DNA of 64,000 nucleotides from Thelonectria olida (taxonomy: Eukaryota; Ascomycota; Sordariomycetes; Hypocreales; Nectriaceae). Positions 11,798-23,500 of the stretch are shown here, one piece after another (the first letter of the stretch is position 1; each line of letters opens with the position of its first letter). The translations under genes and the position numbers were made by a program. The notes beneath the pieces were generated by a model that ran no database searches, was not told the DNA's origin, and worked only from the letters and a program-made list of their open reading frames with translations. Where the stretch lies: assembly GCA_020736575.1 (NCBI GenBank), contig JAGPYM010000001.1, positions 310,001 through 374,000 on the forward strand, in the 5' to 3' direction.

Positions 11798-13564
11798 TTA
11801 AGCCAAAGAACGAGCGAGGAGAATCTTGGTGACACGGTATGGGTCGGCGTTGGAGGCGGGGCGGCGATCCTCAAAGTAGCCGTATCCCTTCTGGGCGCAC
11901 TCGCGGGGAATGCGGATTGATGAGCCACGGTTTGCGACGCCCCAGGAGAAGGAATCGATTGAGCCAGTCTCGTGGCGACCAGTCAGACGAAGCTCGTTGT
12001 CCTCGCCGTACTCGGCAATGCACTCGGCGTGGTGAGGTTCCAGCTTCTTGAGGGCCTCCTCGATGTGCTTCATGCCACCCTCCTCGCGCATGGCTTTCGT
12101 GGAGAAGTTGCTGTGAAGTCCGGCGCCGTTCCAGTCGCCCTCGACGGGCTTGGGATGCACAGAAACCTTTGCGCCGAACTCTTCAGCGATTCTGGCGAGG
12201 AAGAATCGCGCAACCCAGAGATGGTCACCCACTGGCGTTTGTTAGCGGTTTTCTCGTAGTTTTATGGAGTAAAGTGGACCCACTCTCAATACCCTCGCAA
12301 GGGCCAACCTGGTATTCCCACTGGGCGGGCATGACCTCGGCGTTGGTGCCAGAGATCTTGATACCGGCGTCTGAGTCTTTGTTAGCCGCCACGACTCATA
12401 TACTTCACGAAGAGAGACCAGAACATACACAAGCAGGCCTTGTAGTGAGCCTCAACGATGTCGCGCTGGACTACCTTGCCGTATCCAACACCACAGTAGT
12501 ACTCGCCCTGACTGTTCGGCTTGTTAGTGGGTGGCTGATATGGTATACATCTCACGAGGTGACTTACGGAGCAGGGAAACCGCCAGTGGGCCAGCCGTAG
12601 GGGCGGTTGTCGGGTCCGAGGAGAGTGTACTCCTGCTCGAGACCGAACCAGGGCTCCTGGTCGGCGTAGGTCTCCATGACCTTCTTGCAGTCATGTCGGT
12701 AGTTGTACTTGTTGGGGGTGCCATCGGCGTTCCAGCACTCGGCGAGGACGATGATGTTGGGAGAGCCACGGAAGGGATCGGGGAAGACGGCGGCGGGGCG
12801 CAGGTAGACGTCGGAGTTGTCGCCAGGGGCCTGCTTGGTGGAAGAGCCGTCGAAGTTCCAGACGGGGAGGTCCTCGGGCTTGTAGTCTTGCTCCTTGAGA
12901 GTCTAGAAAGGGGAAGCGGTTAGCAAAGGCGCGTTCTCGAATTGGTCTCGTGAAATGCTCCAGTGTAAGATGCGCCAGTGAATGGCTTGCTTGTCTGTTC
13001 CCACCGCCTGATGGACGGCGTCGGTCATGCTCTTCCGCCTCCTCGGCCATGACCGGCTTTGCTCAGAGTGGCCCAGGCCCAGAGTCATAGCTCGAGACGC
13101 CAAATCCCCACATTTCGTGATTGGACGTCATTGGCCACTGGAGAGAGCGCGACACCGAAGACGGCGAATCGCAACTCAGCCTCCTGAAGGACCCTTGAAG
13201 CGATGACGCTGGTGCCGGCGAAGGCGAGGAGGAAGCCAATGCCGAGGCCAGAGGATGGCAAACAGGGGACAAGGGGCAAAAAGCAAGATGGATAGATGGA
13301 TCGCGACTTACTCGGGACTTGGATCGAGTCTCGCCATCGGCATCAACCCAGACGTACTCAGCCATGATCATGCCCTTCTGATCAAGGTCGAGATACTTCT
13401 TGAGCTGTTGTAAGTTGTTAGCATCAAGAACAATTGCAGTTCTGTTTGGAAGGGTCGCGTACGGTCTCGGTCCTCGAGGTAACAATGGTAGCCTGCGATT
13501 GACAACATGTTAGTGGGCTGGCTCTCAGTTGGAGGGGTACCTTGCAGCAGGGCGAACTCACCAT
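11798..13564 (-). CDS. glnA: glutamine synthetase
   Basis: Cytosolic type II glutamine synthetase (ATP + glutamate + ammonia to glutamine), 354 aa. Seven coding exons on the minus strand: 13564-13562, 13492-13463, 13404-13312, 12902-12568, 12511-12429, 12370-12284, 12231-11798; every junction has GT..AG and restores frame. The first coding exon is only the ATG. The N-terminus ([26 protein letters not shown]) and the ammonium/glutamate-binding core ([24 protein letters not shown]) are typical. Later motifs include the ATP-site [12 protein letters not shown] and [12 protein letters not shown], and the C-terminal [11 protein letters not shown] and [15 protein letters not shown]. The family is normally about 350-370 aa, so the gene is complete. 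Two GATA-type sites lie upstream. This is a housekeeping nitrogen-assimilation gene outside the metabolite cluster. Confidence 0.96.
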
Positions 13565-13690
13565 CTTTGCGGAGGGTTGTGTGTGAGGTATTACAAACAA
13601 AAGAGTTGCGGAAAGCAGACGAAAAAAAAGGAATTGATACTAAGTATCAGACGACGTCGACAGGAAATATGTAAGATACCAAAAAAACTG

Positions 13691-13696
13691 CGATAA
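13691..13696 (+). promoter_or_regulatory. candidate GATA-factor site (CGATAA)
   Basis: An HGATAR match about 130 bp upstream of the glutamine synthetase ATG. Fungal AreA/Nit2 GATA factors bind such sites in nitrogen genes. With a second match at 13799-13804 it is plausible, but six-base motifs occur often by chance. Confidence 0.3.
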
Positions 13697-13798
13697 CAAG
13701 TCTGGGGCGGGTGAGGGTTTTATGTTGTTGGATTTCAGAGCCCATCAAAGCTACTGCTTCCATCTCGCCCACCAAAAGCCATCATCCATGGAAAGCAA

Positions 13799-13804
13799 AG
13801 ATAA
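13799..13804 (+). promoter_or_regulatory. candidate GATA-factor site (AGATAA)
   Basis: Second HGATAR match upstream of glutamine synthetase, about 235 bp from the ATG. Paired GATA sites are usual for AreA/Nit2 targets, but this is motif matching only. Confidence 0.3.
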
Positions 13805-15434
13805 GAGTCTGTGGCCGGATGCAGGGGGTGTGCGAAGTAGCTGTTACCGGCTGTGATTTTGGTGGGCGAGAGGCATCACACCCCTCTCTCAGGGAGGAGG
13901 GGGGGCGTGTAGATCAGACGGACCCGTACGAATAAGACACTCTAACACACTCACACGCGCTCAGATGCTTATTGACACCCGCTCTCACACAGGGCATGGT
14001 CCTGGAGGCATTCGTAAGTACAGTACCGGCCAGTGACGTACCGCTTCTGCACCGAATCTTCTACGTTACGACCGCTGTCAGGTACACTCATTCCAAGCCT
14101 TGGCTGAGCCTGGATCGGTCCTTTGCCCACCCGTCCGTCGCCACGCCCGCCCACGATGAGATGAGAACAACACGAACCGAAAAGATGACTGTTCTCCATG
14201 TGTGGTGGCCATGCCATCAGCGGACGTGGAAAGCCGGCCCAGCGGGCTCCCGGCCAGTCAAACACCGGTAGAGCGGGTTTTGCTATCAAGTTAACGATTG
14301 GAATCCCCCCCCAGAACGACCGAACGACCCCTCCAAAACCCTCGTCGTGTTCCTGGGCCTGGCCGCAAGGCAAGGGGCCAGCTTGGAGGGGCAAAAGCAA
14401 TCACCGGTTCCAATGACATAAACGGGCGGCCTCGGCGGACAACGTTTGCTCACGGGGGCGTGTGTGCGGATCGCCGCCCGGTCTCAGCGAGCCCATCAGG
14501 CTGGCCTTGCCCACCTTTCCAGGTACCTTCACCTCCGCGACACAGCCGCTCGCCGGAGATGGCCCACGGCATCTGACTGACTTCCCTGGCGGTGCCCCCC
14601 AGCCACCACCGGCCCGGGTTGTTGGCTGAGCGACACGTTTTGGAAGAGGAATTCAAGGTGAAGGGGGAAGGAATCGGTAAGTCATCGTATCCGTGTGCGG
14701 CAGCGGATATCAGACGTGACTCCTCGTGTGCTCCTCCCACTCTCTCTGACCGACGACGGCGGCCCTTGGGGACGGGGGAAGCGATTGCAAACAAGCCAAC
14801 GCAAATCGGCGCAAGCCCCGACACACGGCGACAGGCTCCAATCTCGAGCCATGTTCGGCGTCAGTTCGTTCGATTCCTTATCGTTCGGAAGTGTGCGCCG
14901 CGAGGCCACAAGGGAAGCCAAAGGTGGGGTGGACGATTCCCGTCAACTCGTTCTGGTGAAGCACGAGGCCGTAGTCTATCTCTGTCTGTCTCTGTCCCGC
15001 GAGCCGACCTTTTCGCTACCAAGCCCGGCCACTCGGCGTGTGCCAATTACTGTTCCTCCAGACCGAGCCCGCGGTGTTTCGACGGCCGTCACCCGCTATC
15101 CATCGCGCCGTGCTGCTCCAAAATTGCCATTGCATTACAATTCAGTCCAGTCATCAGATAGAAGAAATGCCTGATTGAGCAATCTTTGACGTGCCCCCCG
15201 CCCTCTCCAAGTCTCCCCCATCTTCTTCCTCTCTCCCTTCGGCCCCCCAATCTTTCGTCCTCTGCTCCCAGCCCAGCTCAAGGTCGAGCCTAGCTAACAG
15301 ACATCCGTGCGATATCCCAGCCCAGGTGAGGGATTCCGGGGTCTAGTGCGGGACGTGGTATCCCCCCCCCCAAAGATTGACCTGGCTTGTGCGTTTCGGA
15401 GGGGTAAGGAAGAGTGACAAGGCGCAAGGCGGGA

Positions 15435-15463
15435 TGTGTGTGTGTGTGTGTGTGCGTGTGTGA
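15435..15463 (+). repeat. GT dinucleotide microsatellite
   Basis: An almost uninterrupted TG/GT run with a single GC interruption, in non-coding DNA upstream of glutamine synthetase. Confidence 0.85.
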
Positions 15464-18289
15464 GCGGGAAAAAAGACTTCGAGTGGCTACGATGCTCCCC
15501 GTCGGTGGGAAGAAACTCCAACAAGGTCCAATTATTTCGTACGGGTACATACAGAACATCAGTGGATATTCACCTTGTTGATATTCCGGTCCCTCGAGGC
15601 TTGGATTCCCCCTTTTGGCCCCATGTCCCGGTCCCAGTATGGCAAATGCAAGGTGACCCAAAGGGCGCCCGCAATGGAGCTCGTCATCAGTTTGGACGGT
15701 ACTGTACATATGCTATGTATACTATGTAGATATTCGTGCACGCATCTGCATCTCGGTGGCCTGTACCCGTCACCTGGCAGGGCGGCGCAGAGCCAGGGCT
15801 AGGGAGGGGAGGTCAGATTTGGAGGCGGACAGGGCCAGCCGGCGAACCCCTCCAAGCCTGCAGAGCAACAACCGGATCTCTGCAGACAGGCCTGGTGGAA
15901 AATTTCTTCTTTCTATTTTTGACCATGTACGTACTTGCATCGGTTTTCCGTTTCCCCCCTTTACTTCAAGGAGGACTCCAAACTCATTACCCAACTCCTA
16001 CATACACAGGAACGAGTGCTCTTGGTGACACTGCCCAATGCTTCGGTGGTCCCGGTTTGTCCCCTTCTGTTACCAAATCGTTTCGTGATGCCGAGGACTG
16101 CCTTAACTCGTTCGGGTAAGAGGCCCCTCCTCTGCTTTGTTTGAGCCTGTGCCGCAGCAGCAAAGCCGTCGTACATTAATAGAACCTTGGAGACCTTCTT
16201 GGCGAGGGCAACGTGCAGTACCGGTACTTTTCGCGTGCCTGGCCAGTCGCAGTTGGAAGCAAGTCACTGTACGGCTGCAGTACCGCAACTGTGTATGCAA
16301 GTGCGGCTGGAGAGCTGGGGCAGGACAAGGGGCGTCGGTTCTGTCTGACGAATAGAGCCGGGTCCCTCAGCATCTCGACGCCACCGATGCGAATGCAGGA
16401 AAAAGCATGGCCATGGCATTGGCATTGGCACTGCTCACCAAACCTCTCGAGGACGAATCTTATCGTCGGGCCGTGATTGGCGGGCGGCCATGTTCTGCAT
16501 AATGCTGTTTATCTCACCGTGGAGCTTCGAGGCTCCGGAGCCAGTCTGAAGCCGTCGTGACATTTGCGCTTGAAGGGGGGGGGGTTGGTTTAAATCGCTC
16601 AGGGCGGATGTGATTACATGCGCAAATCTGAGTTGAGGTTTGGGATTGCTTGCTCCATTTCCCCAGACCGACATTCAACGACGAATTGTACATGGTGATT
16701 TCTTCGCAAGTACTGTACCTGGCGGTGGCTGTTGTTTTCTAGCTCTCCCTCGCCTCCGACCGTCCATCCACTCCGGAACCCACGAGAATTCTTCTTGTCC
16801 ATTCCCGTACTAAACGCGCCTATTAATGGCTTCCGCTAATGATTTCTGCGAGGCACTCTTCGTCCCCCCCATCTTTCCCTTGTCCCGAGTTGTCTCTGTC
16901 TCTCAGATATGCCCGGATTGGGCGCGTGTGTGCACTGTAAACGAACCGTTCATCTCACTCTGATAAGTGGAACTCGCTTTACACATTCATTCAACGGCCC
17001 AAGGCGGCAATGCATGGATTGATTTTTTCCTCCTGCAGGCGCCAGGGTCCTTGTTTCGTCGAGTTACTTGGAGAAGAAAAATCCTTTCATGTGCGTGACA
17101 CCAGGAGGGTTCGAGTTCGTAGGCGTTGAAAGATAAGGAAAACTAATCAGATGACGTTTACGTACTGCACCTGCGACTACCTATGGACTGCACAACTCCT
17201 GAATAACGACTTGACGGCAACGAAAAAACAACAAAAAAAATCTCTGACTCGAAACAGAAGAGAAAAAAAAAAGCACGGAGCACTCGAGAAGCCATCCCCA
17301 GGTCCCAGGCCCATGGAGGTCCTTCGTCTCGGGCATCAGGGCGATCTGCGGCTCCCCGCAATCTTGGTCCGACCCTCGCACGCAGTCTCTCTTTTCACCC
17401 AAATAGAGCCCCTCGGTGACTAAAATACAATTATTCGGACAGCCTGGGGACGCCCAATGAGCTTCAAGACCAAGCCATGACTCGGAGAAATGATTCATAG
17501 AAACCCCCCGCCAACCGCTCAGCTGCCTTTCTTCCTCTTCCCCAGGTTTCTCGCAACTGATAACAAACTCACTCACTTCTTTTCCGTCCCGGGCCCCCAT
17601 TTTTGTTCTTCGAGTTTTTGCAACTGACCGCGATCACTAAAGTCTTTCCGTCGATTGGACTGTGCTTCCCGCGAGACGTCGAGCGTCAAACCCTTCGTCC
17701 ACTGCCGACTGCGGAAGCGCAACCCGAAGTCCCAATGCCCACGCTCCCATACGCCCGGGGGGGATAAAATGTCGTAGATTGGGTTATGGATTCGCGTCCC
17801 CAGAATCGCTCCGACGAGTGAGCGTCCAGCAGATTCCCCCAGTTGCGCGTCTATCTTTCTGCCGGCGCATTGGGCATCCCTCCCAACCGTCTTGTCCCTC
17901 ACAACCCCCCCGCCATGCTTATTAGAAAAGTGATGTTGAGGATTGGTTCTACGTAGTTATTCGTAAACCCATTCGAAAATTAAAACACGATGACGCCCCC
18001 CCGCCCCCGGGTGTTGGCCGAGCGAAAAACCCTGTGTGCGGTTCACGCCGAGGCTCGGGGGCGGGAATGATGCTTCACATCCCAGCTCCAAGTGGCCATG
18101 GCTCTGTTTCGCTTTCTCCTTGTGGCTGTTTCCTGGGGATCGCTGGTGGATTTGTTTACTATTCTAATAATCATTACATTTTTTTATTCTACTTCTCGGG
18201 CCCTGTCCGTCGCCGCTCGCCAAGCCCAGGCTCAGCACGGATTCGCAAACGCACGATAGCATCATATGACGTCGTTACTCTGCCCTGCC

Positions 18290-19561
18290 TCAAGCACTCA
18301 TGACGCTCTCAATGGGAACCCCCCAGTACCAACTCGCTACCGCCATGCCGCCGACGCTCATCCCAACCGCCATCAGGAAGTTGACATCATTGTTGTCCAG
18401 CAGATCCCAGCCGCTCTCCACGACACGAGATGGCTTCTCGTCCCCGAAGCTGGCCTTGCGATGCTTGTTCGTTGCGTCGTAGACATCCGCCTCCGCCTCG
18501 TCATCGTCGTCGGCAATGGCAGATCCCTTCATCTTCTCTGTCGCTTTCTCGCCCTCGCCGTGCAGGATGGCCGCCTTAATGGCCGTCTTCTTTGCGTGCG
18601 CCGCCTTTGCTTCGGCCGAGTCGGCAACTAGGACGCGATTGCCTCCTTCGCCTTCTACAATCTTGCCAGAGCGAACATCCCTGACTGATCGCTGAAACAG
18701 TCCGCCGAGGAAGCTGTCAAAAACGCTGCCCAGGAGACCCCAAATGACCATGAAGCCCATAAACTTGCGTCGCTCCAGAGTCGTCCATGGGACACCACCT
18801 CCGACTTGCGCTGCTGTGTCAGGATTGCAGGTAGGTAGAAACACCATGGACGCCGTGACAATGATCATCGACCCCAACAGTCCTGCTCCGAGACCCACGA
18901 GGGTCACGCCTCCGTTGGTTCCGCGGGGCACCTTGCGAAGATTCCACGATGTAATGAGACGCGGCTCGCCCTTGGACAGAATCCCAAGTTCCGAACTGAA
19001 CGTGTCAGCCGCCACGGCAGCGTAGTTGGCAATGATTCCAACCACGAGCAGGTCCCCTCCCCACGAAAAGCAAATGGTACCTTCGGGGTCGGGAACGTCG
19101 GGGTTCGTGAGCGCGGCTGCTCGTGTCCGTAGTTGATTCGCGTGAAGGACTGTAAGAACTGAGGCCATGAGGGAGTTTGCGAGGACTGGCGGGCGTTAGC
19201 GAGGCTCCTTTGACAGCGCATGTCGTAGATACACACCTTGAACATGCGTCCTGGGTCCTTCTCCTCCAGACGACCCCTTAGAGGGCACTGTCAAGTGCGC
19301 CTTGACATCCTCCTTGATCTAGACAGTCTGTCAGCAAGTTGTACAAGCGCGAGGACAGCGGGCGCAAAGACTGACGTGGGTCACGCGTGTTCCAGCGAGG
19401 AAGAATACACACAGCAACACAAAAGGAAGATTCCAGGGATGGTAGGCGTGGGCAACCGCCGTCAAGGCGGCCACGAAGATGCCGGATGGAGTAAGCGAGT
19501 TTCTGCTCCAAGCTCGGTAGACGAGGGCGCAAGTTGCGGGGACGGCGATGATGGGTTTCAT
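18290..19561 (-). CDS. TMEM19/DUF92 integral membrane protein
   Basis: Multi-pass membrane protein of about 387 aa. Three exons on the minus strand: 19561-19376, 19318-19237 and 19185-18290, with GT..AG introns that keep frame (the first donor is the less common GTCAGT). The DUF92 hallmark is the Gly/Ser/Thr-rich core: DTFSSELGILSKGEPRLI, then VPRGTNGGVTLVG, followed by a long hydrophobic helix, and a later FDSFLGGLFQ motif. A charged, Asp/Glu/Lys-rich loop (about residues 270-345) separates the last helix. The bacterial and plant relatives act in phytyl/polyprenyl phosphate metabolism, but the fungal function is not established. It is the nearest gene to the 3' end of the PKS-NRPS and transcribed in the same direction. 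I regard it as flank, not pathway. Confidence 0.82.
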
Positions 19562-20513
19562 GGCGAAGAAGCTTCCGATGGAGCGAGAGGCGGGACGAGA
19601 GCGAACCTTGTGTTGTCAGCGCCGCGAGAGAGAGAGTCAAGGCGCAGCAGATCCGGGGGAAGTGAGGAAATCTGGAGCTGTCGAGATGTCCGGATGCTTG
19701 CCTGACCACCCACTCTCACCCACGTTCCAAATTTGGAGTTGAGCTCAAAAGAGTCAGCTGACGTCAGCGATGGAAAACGGTACCTATTAGCAGGTAGGTA
19801 CCTAAGTGGCTTCTAGCGAGGTGGGCCTCTCTCGAAAGGGCCAAGACATGGTGAGAGGAAAACTACGGGAGAAAGTTGGTGACGAACTGTCAGAGTTATT
19901 AAGGTGGACGGTGATGGGAAAATAAGCTTCATTTTCATGCAATGGAGTTCCAATTTTTATAGGACACTTTTTTCCCAGACTCAGTCGGAAGTGTTGGCAA
20001 ACCGAACCAACACCTCATTCCAGGTATTCGTACGCTGGTACCTCTAATAAATAACAAATAGCCAGAAATGCATACAAGTTGGGTCGTTCATACAGCTCAG
20101 AGCAAAGTTGTTAAAGAAAAACTAGTAAGAATAGTAAAGCATATATATAAGAGGATACGAATAAGAAAGCAATATGAGTAGAACGAAGAAGAAAGCTATG
20201 TGTACAGCTCTGCATAAAGTACGAAGCACCCGAATAGATCGATATAATGGAACTTGGGTGCTCTTTCTTTATGTTATGATATTTCATCTTCCTTATTCTA
20301 TTGGGAGTCCAGCCAGGCGAAGTCATTACTAGAGATGCTTCCATATATTCACTTCCACTTCACGTCGCGTAGGAACTTGGTTTCTCAGCGTTTGTTCTCA
20401 GCATTATAGGTCTATTCTCAGCAAGGGGGGTTCTCAGGTGCAATCTATCAAATCAAGACAAAGGAAAAAGGACAAAAGAAAAAGGAAAGGCTATGGATCC
20501 AATCCAAAGCCAT
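19562..20513. other. intergenic: PKS-NRPS 3' flank and DUF92 promoter
   Basis: AT-rich stretch of about 950 bp at the left edge of the biosynthetic cluster. I see no gene. A short imperfect duplication around GGTACCTA/GGTAGGTACC near 19780-19805 is the only visible structure. Confidence 0.6.
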
Positions 20514-23500
20514 CTAAATCTGCTTCATCCTGCGCCACAGGTCGCCCAAGAACCTGGCATCCACCGCAGGGCACCGTTCCTCGACGTTGGGGCTCAAGGT
20601 CTCCAGAATGTCCATTGTCCGTCTGTTGTCCAGGCTAAACATGACATAGCCAGTGTTCAAGTACTGTCGGAGCACTTCGTTGCGTACCGTCTGTCCTGCA
20701 GAGTCCTCTCCGCCCGCCGTCTCCATGGTGCGCATCCAGTCCTCGAGGGTCACCAGCTCCGCCTTCTTGTGGTCGGATCGGAGGTCGGCGATGACCTGCG
20801 GGAGATCCTTGAGCTGCAGCGGGCGAGGGTTGGTGATGTGGTAGATCTGGGGCATCGTGTACAGGTCTGACGAGCTGATGGCAGAGAGCGCGCTCTTCTC
20901 GGTCGTGAGCGTGAAGAAGTTGGACGCCAGCCAGTCGACAGGGATCACATCGACGGCGAAGCTGGGCTGCTCGGGGGTGCCGATCTGAGGAACCATGCCC
21001 GACTCAATCATGCTGAGGATGATGCGCATCGTGAACTCGTCGCCGGCATCGAGAGTGCCGTTGCCGCGGGACGCCGCAGTCAGAGCAGAGGCGCGGGTGA
21101 TGGTGACGGGGAAGCCGCGCTCAGCAGCCTTAGTAAGGAGGTTCTCGGCCACCCAGCGGGTCTTAAAGTATCCAGCCTCGTCCTCGGTGGGAGGAGTAAA
21201 GTGGCGGCTGTCCTCCTCTGCGGTGACGTAGTCCTCTCGGGTTCGCTTCGAGGCGGTCCAGGTCTGGAGGTGGGCGACGGACCAGGTAGACAGGTAGTGG
21301 ATGTCGGAGAGGTGGGAGCCAATGCCAGACAGGCGAATGATGTCGAAGATGGGCGTAACGTTGACGGGCTTCAGGGAGGTGTATGTCTTGAGGAGAGACA
21401 CGTGGCCGCCGAGGTGGTAGATGGCCTGGATCTTCTCGCCGAGCTGTCGGAAGGCAGACTTGGACAGGCCAAAGTTGGTTTGGTTGAGGCTTCCGGGGAC
21501 GCACTGGACTTGGGACTGGACTACTGACTCGGTGAGCTTGCCGTTCAGGAGGCCGTACTTGTCAAGGAGGTCGACGATCAGGGGGACTCGGAGCTGTTCC
21601 ATCGATCCGAGCACGTGGATGGAGGCGTTGGGCTTGGAGAGGAGGATCTCGGACAGGAGGTGCAGGCCGATGAAAGAGTCTCCGCCAGTCAGGAGGAACG
21701 TGTTGAGGTCGTCGCGTTCGACACGGGGGATTCCATAGCGGGGGATGTACTGGCTGGTATTGGGCAGGTTCGTCTCGACGTTCCAGCTGATGACGTTCTC
21801 AAATCCGCGCTTCTTGCCAGAGCCATCGCCCTTTGCGCGGCGGATAAAGGCACAGACAGCAGCGGCAGTGGGCTCGCGGATCAGGGCGGGAAGAGGAGGG
21901 GCAATCTTGAACTGCTTCTTCACCTTGGCCTGCAGCCTGACGAGGAGGATGCTGTTGCCGCCCTTCTCGAAGAACGAATCCTCGAGGCTGATGTCGGAGC
22001 CGAGAGTGGTTCGGAACAGGGAGAGGATGGACGTCTCGAGGTCGCTTCCATCGCCGTTGGTCACAGTCTTGTTGGCCTTGGTTGCAGAGCTGGGGTGGAT
22101 GAGATCCAGGGGTCGGGTGAGGAGGTTTCGGCGGTCGACCTTGCCACCGATGGTGACGGGGAGCTTGTTGAGGAATTCGTAGCCGCTGGGGAGCATGTAG
22201 TCGTTGAGGAAAGCCTTGATGCGTCGGTGAAGCTGCGACACGACCGTGATCCTGTCGTCGCCGAGGACCCGGGTCTTAGGAACCAGGTAGGCGACCAGCT
22301 TCTGCTCATCGGCGTCGACAGTGCGTGCGACAACGGCAATGTCAATCAGGCCCCATCCCTTCTTCATGGATTGAGACTCCTTGAAGATGGCTTGCTCGAC
22401 TTCGCCAAGATCGAGGCGGAACCCTCGAAGCTTGATCTGCTTGTCACCGGCGATGCGGCCGTGGAACTCGAGCTGGCCATCAGGGCGGAATCGGCCCTTG
22501 TCACCAGTCTTGAACATGCGGGTCCATCCTCGGTCGCGATCCTCTTCAGAAGCAAACGGGTTCTCGACAAAGGACTTGGCGTTGATCTCGGGGCGATTGC
22601 GGTATCCGGCGCCGACTTGAGCACCACCAACAACCAGCTCACCGATCATGCCAGCGGGGACGGGGTTTCCCTTGGTGTCGAGCAGGTAGTGGCGGCAGTT
22701 GTCCATGGGGTAGCCAATGGGCAGGCTGACTTCGTCCTCGCTTGGGCGGTCGATCTTGGCAACGGCAGTCTGGACGACGAGCTCTGAAGGGGACCAGGTG
22801 TTGTACAGGGTGGCAGGCGTGCCCAGGTCGTAGAAGGCCTTGGCGACGCGGACAGGAAGACGCTCGCCGGCAAAGTAGGCAACGCGGTAGTTGTTGCACT
22901 TCCTCAGGGCCTCGGGGTTGAGCTCCATGAGCAGAGAGAACTGGGTGGGCGTGAAGTAGGTGACGGTGACGCCCTCGTTCATCATAAAGTTGGCGAGCTC
23001 GGCGGGGTCCTTGCGAGCCTCCCAAGCGGCAATGGAGACAGTGGCGCCGGCGGTAAGAGCAGAGAAGATCTGGACAATGGAAAGGTCAAAGGACATGGAC
23101 GACTGGTGGAGGAAGTTGTCGCTGGCAGTGAAGCTGTAGTCCTTTTGCAAGGTGCTGAGCATGGCCTGGGTGTTGGACTCGGTGAGGACCACTCCCTTGG
23201 GGGTACCAGTGCTGCCCTGTTACGTGTGAGATGACGAAAGAAGGGAGGTTAGTCGCTTGTCACTTACAGAAGTGTAAATCATGTAGAACGGGTCATCCAT
23301 CTGTCGGGCTCGGGGCTGCATCACGGCTCGACCAGCAGCGGCAGCATCCTCGATCATGATGACTCGAGGGGGCTTGATGGCCTTGGCCGCCAGGTCGGAA
23401 GCGAGCGAGTATTGGCCGGGGCCGGCGAGGATAACGCGAACAGAAGCATCGGAAATCATAAACGAAAGTCGGTCGGGGGCGAAGTCAGTGTCGAGGGCAA

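Larger units (their letters stand above)
13565..18289. other. 4.7 kb gene-poor region upstream of glutamine synthetase
   Basis: Long stretch between the glutamine synthetase start and the 3' end of the DUF92 gene. It has several homopolymer C/G runs, a GT microsatellite and a few overlapping open frames (for example 14592-15161 and 14695-15174) in competing frames with low-complexity basic composition and no domain. I see no supportable protein or RNA gene. It may contain extended regulatory sequence or 5' UTR. Confidence 0.5.

Noticed and set aside
14592..15174. Overlapping plus-strand frames of 160-190 codons
   Set aside because: Two competing frames cover the same bases with Arg/Ser/Pro-rich sequence, as expected from GC-rich non-coding DNA.
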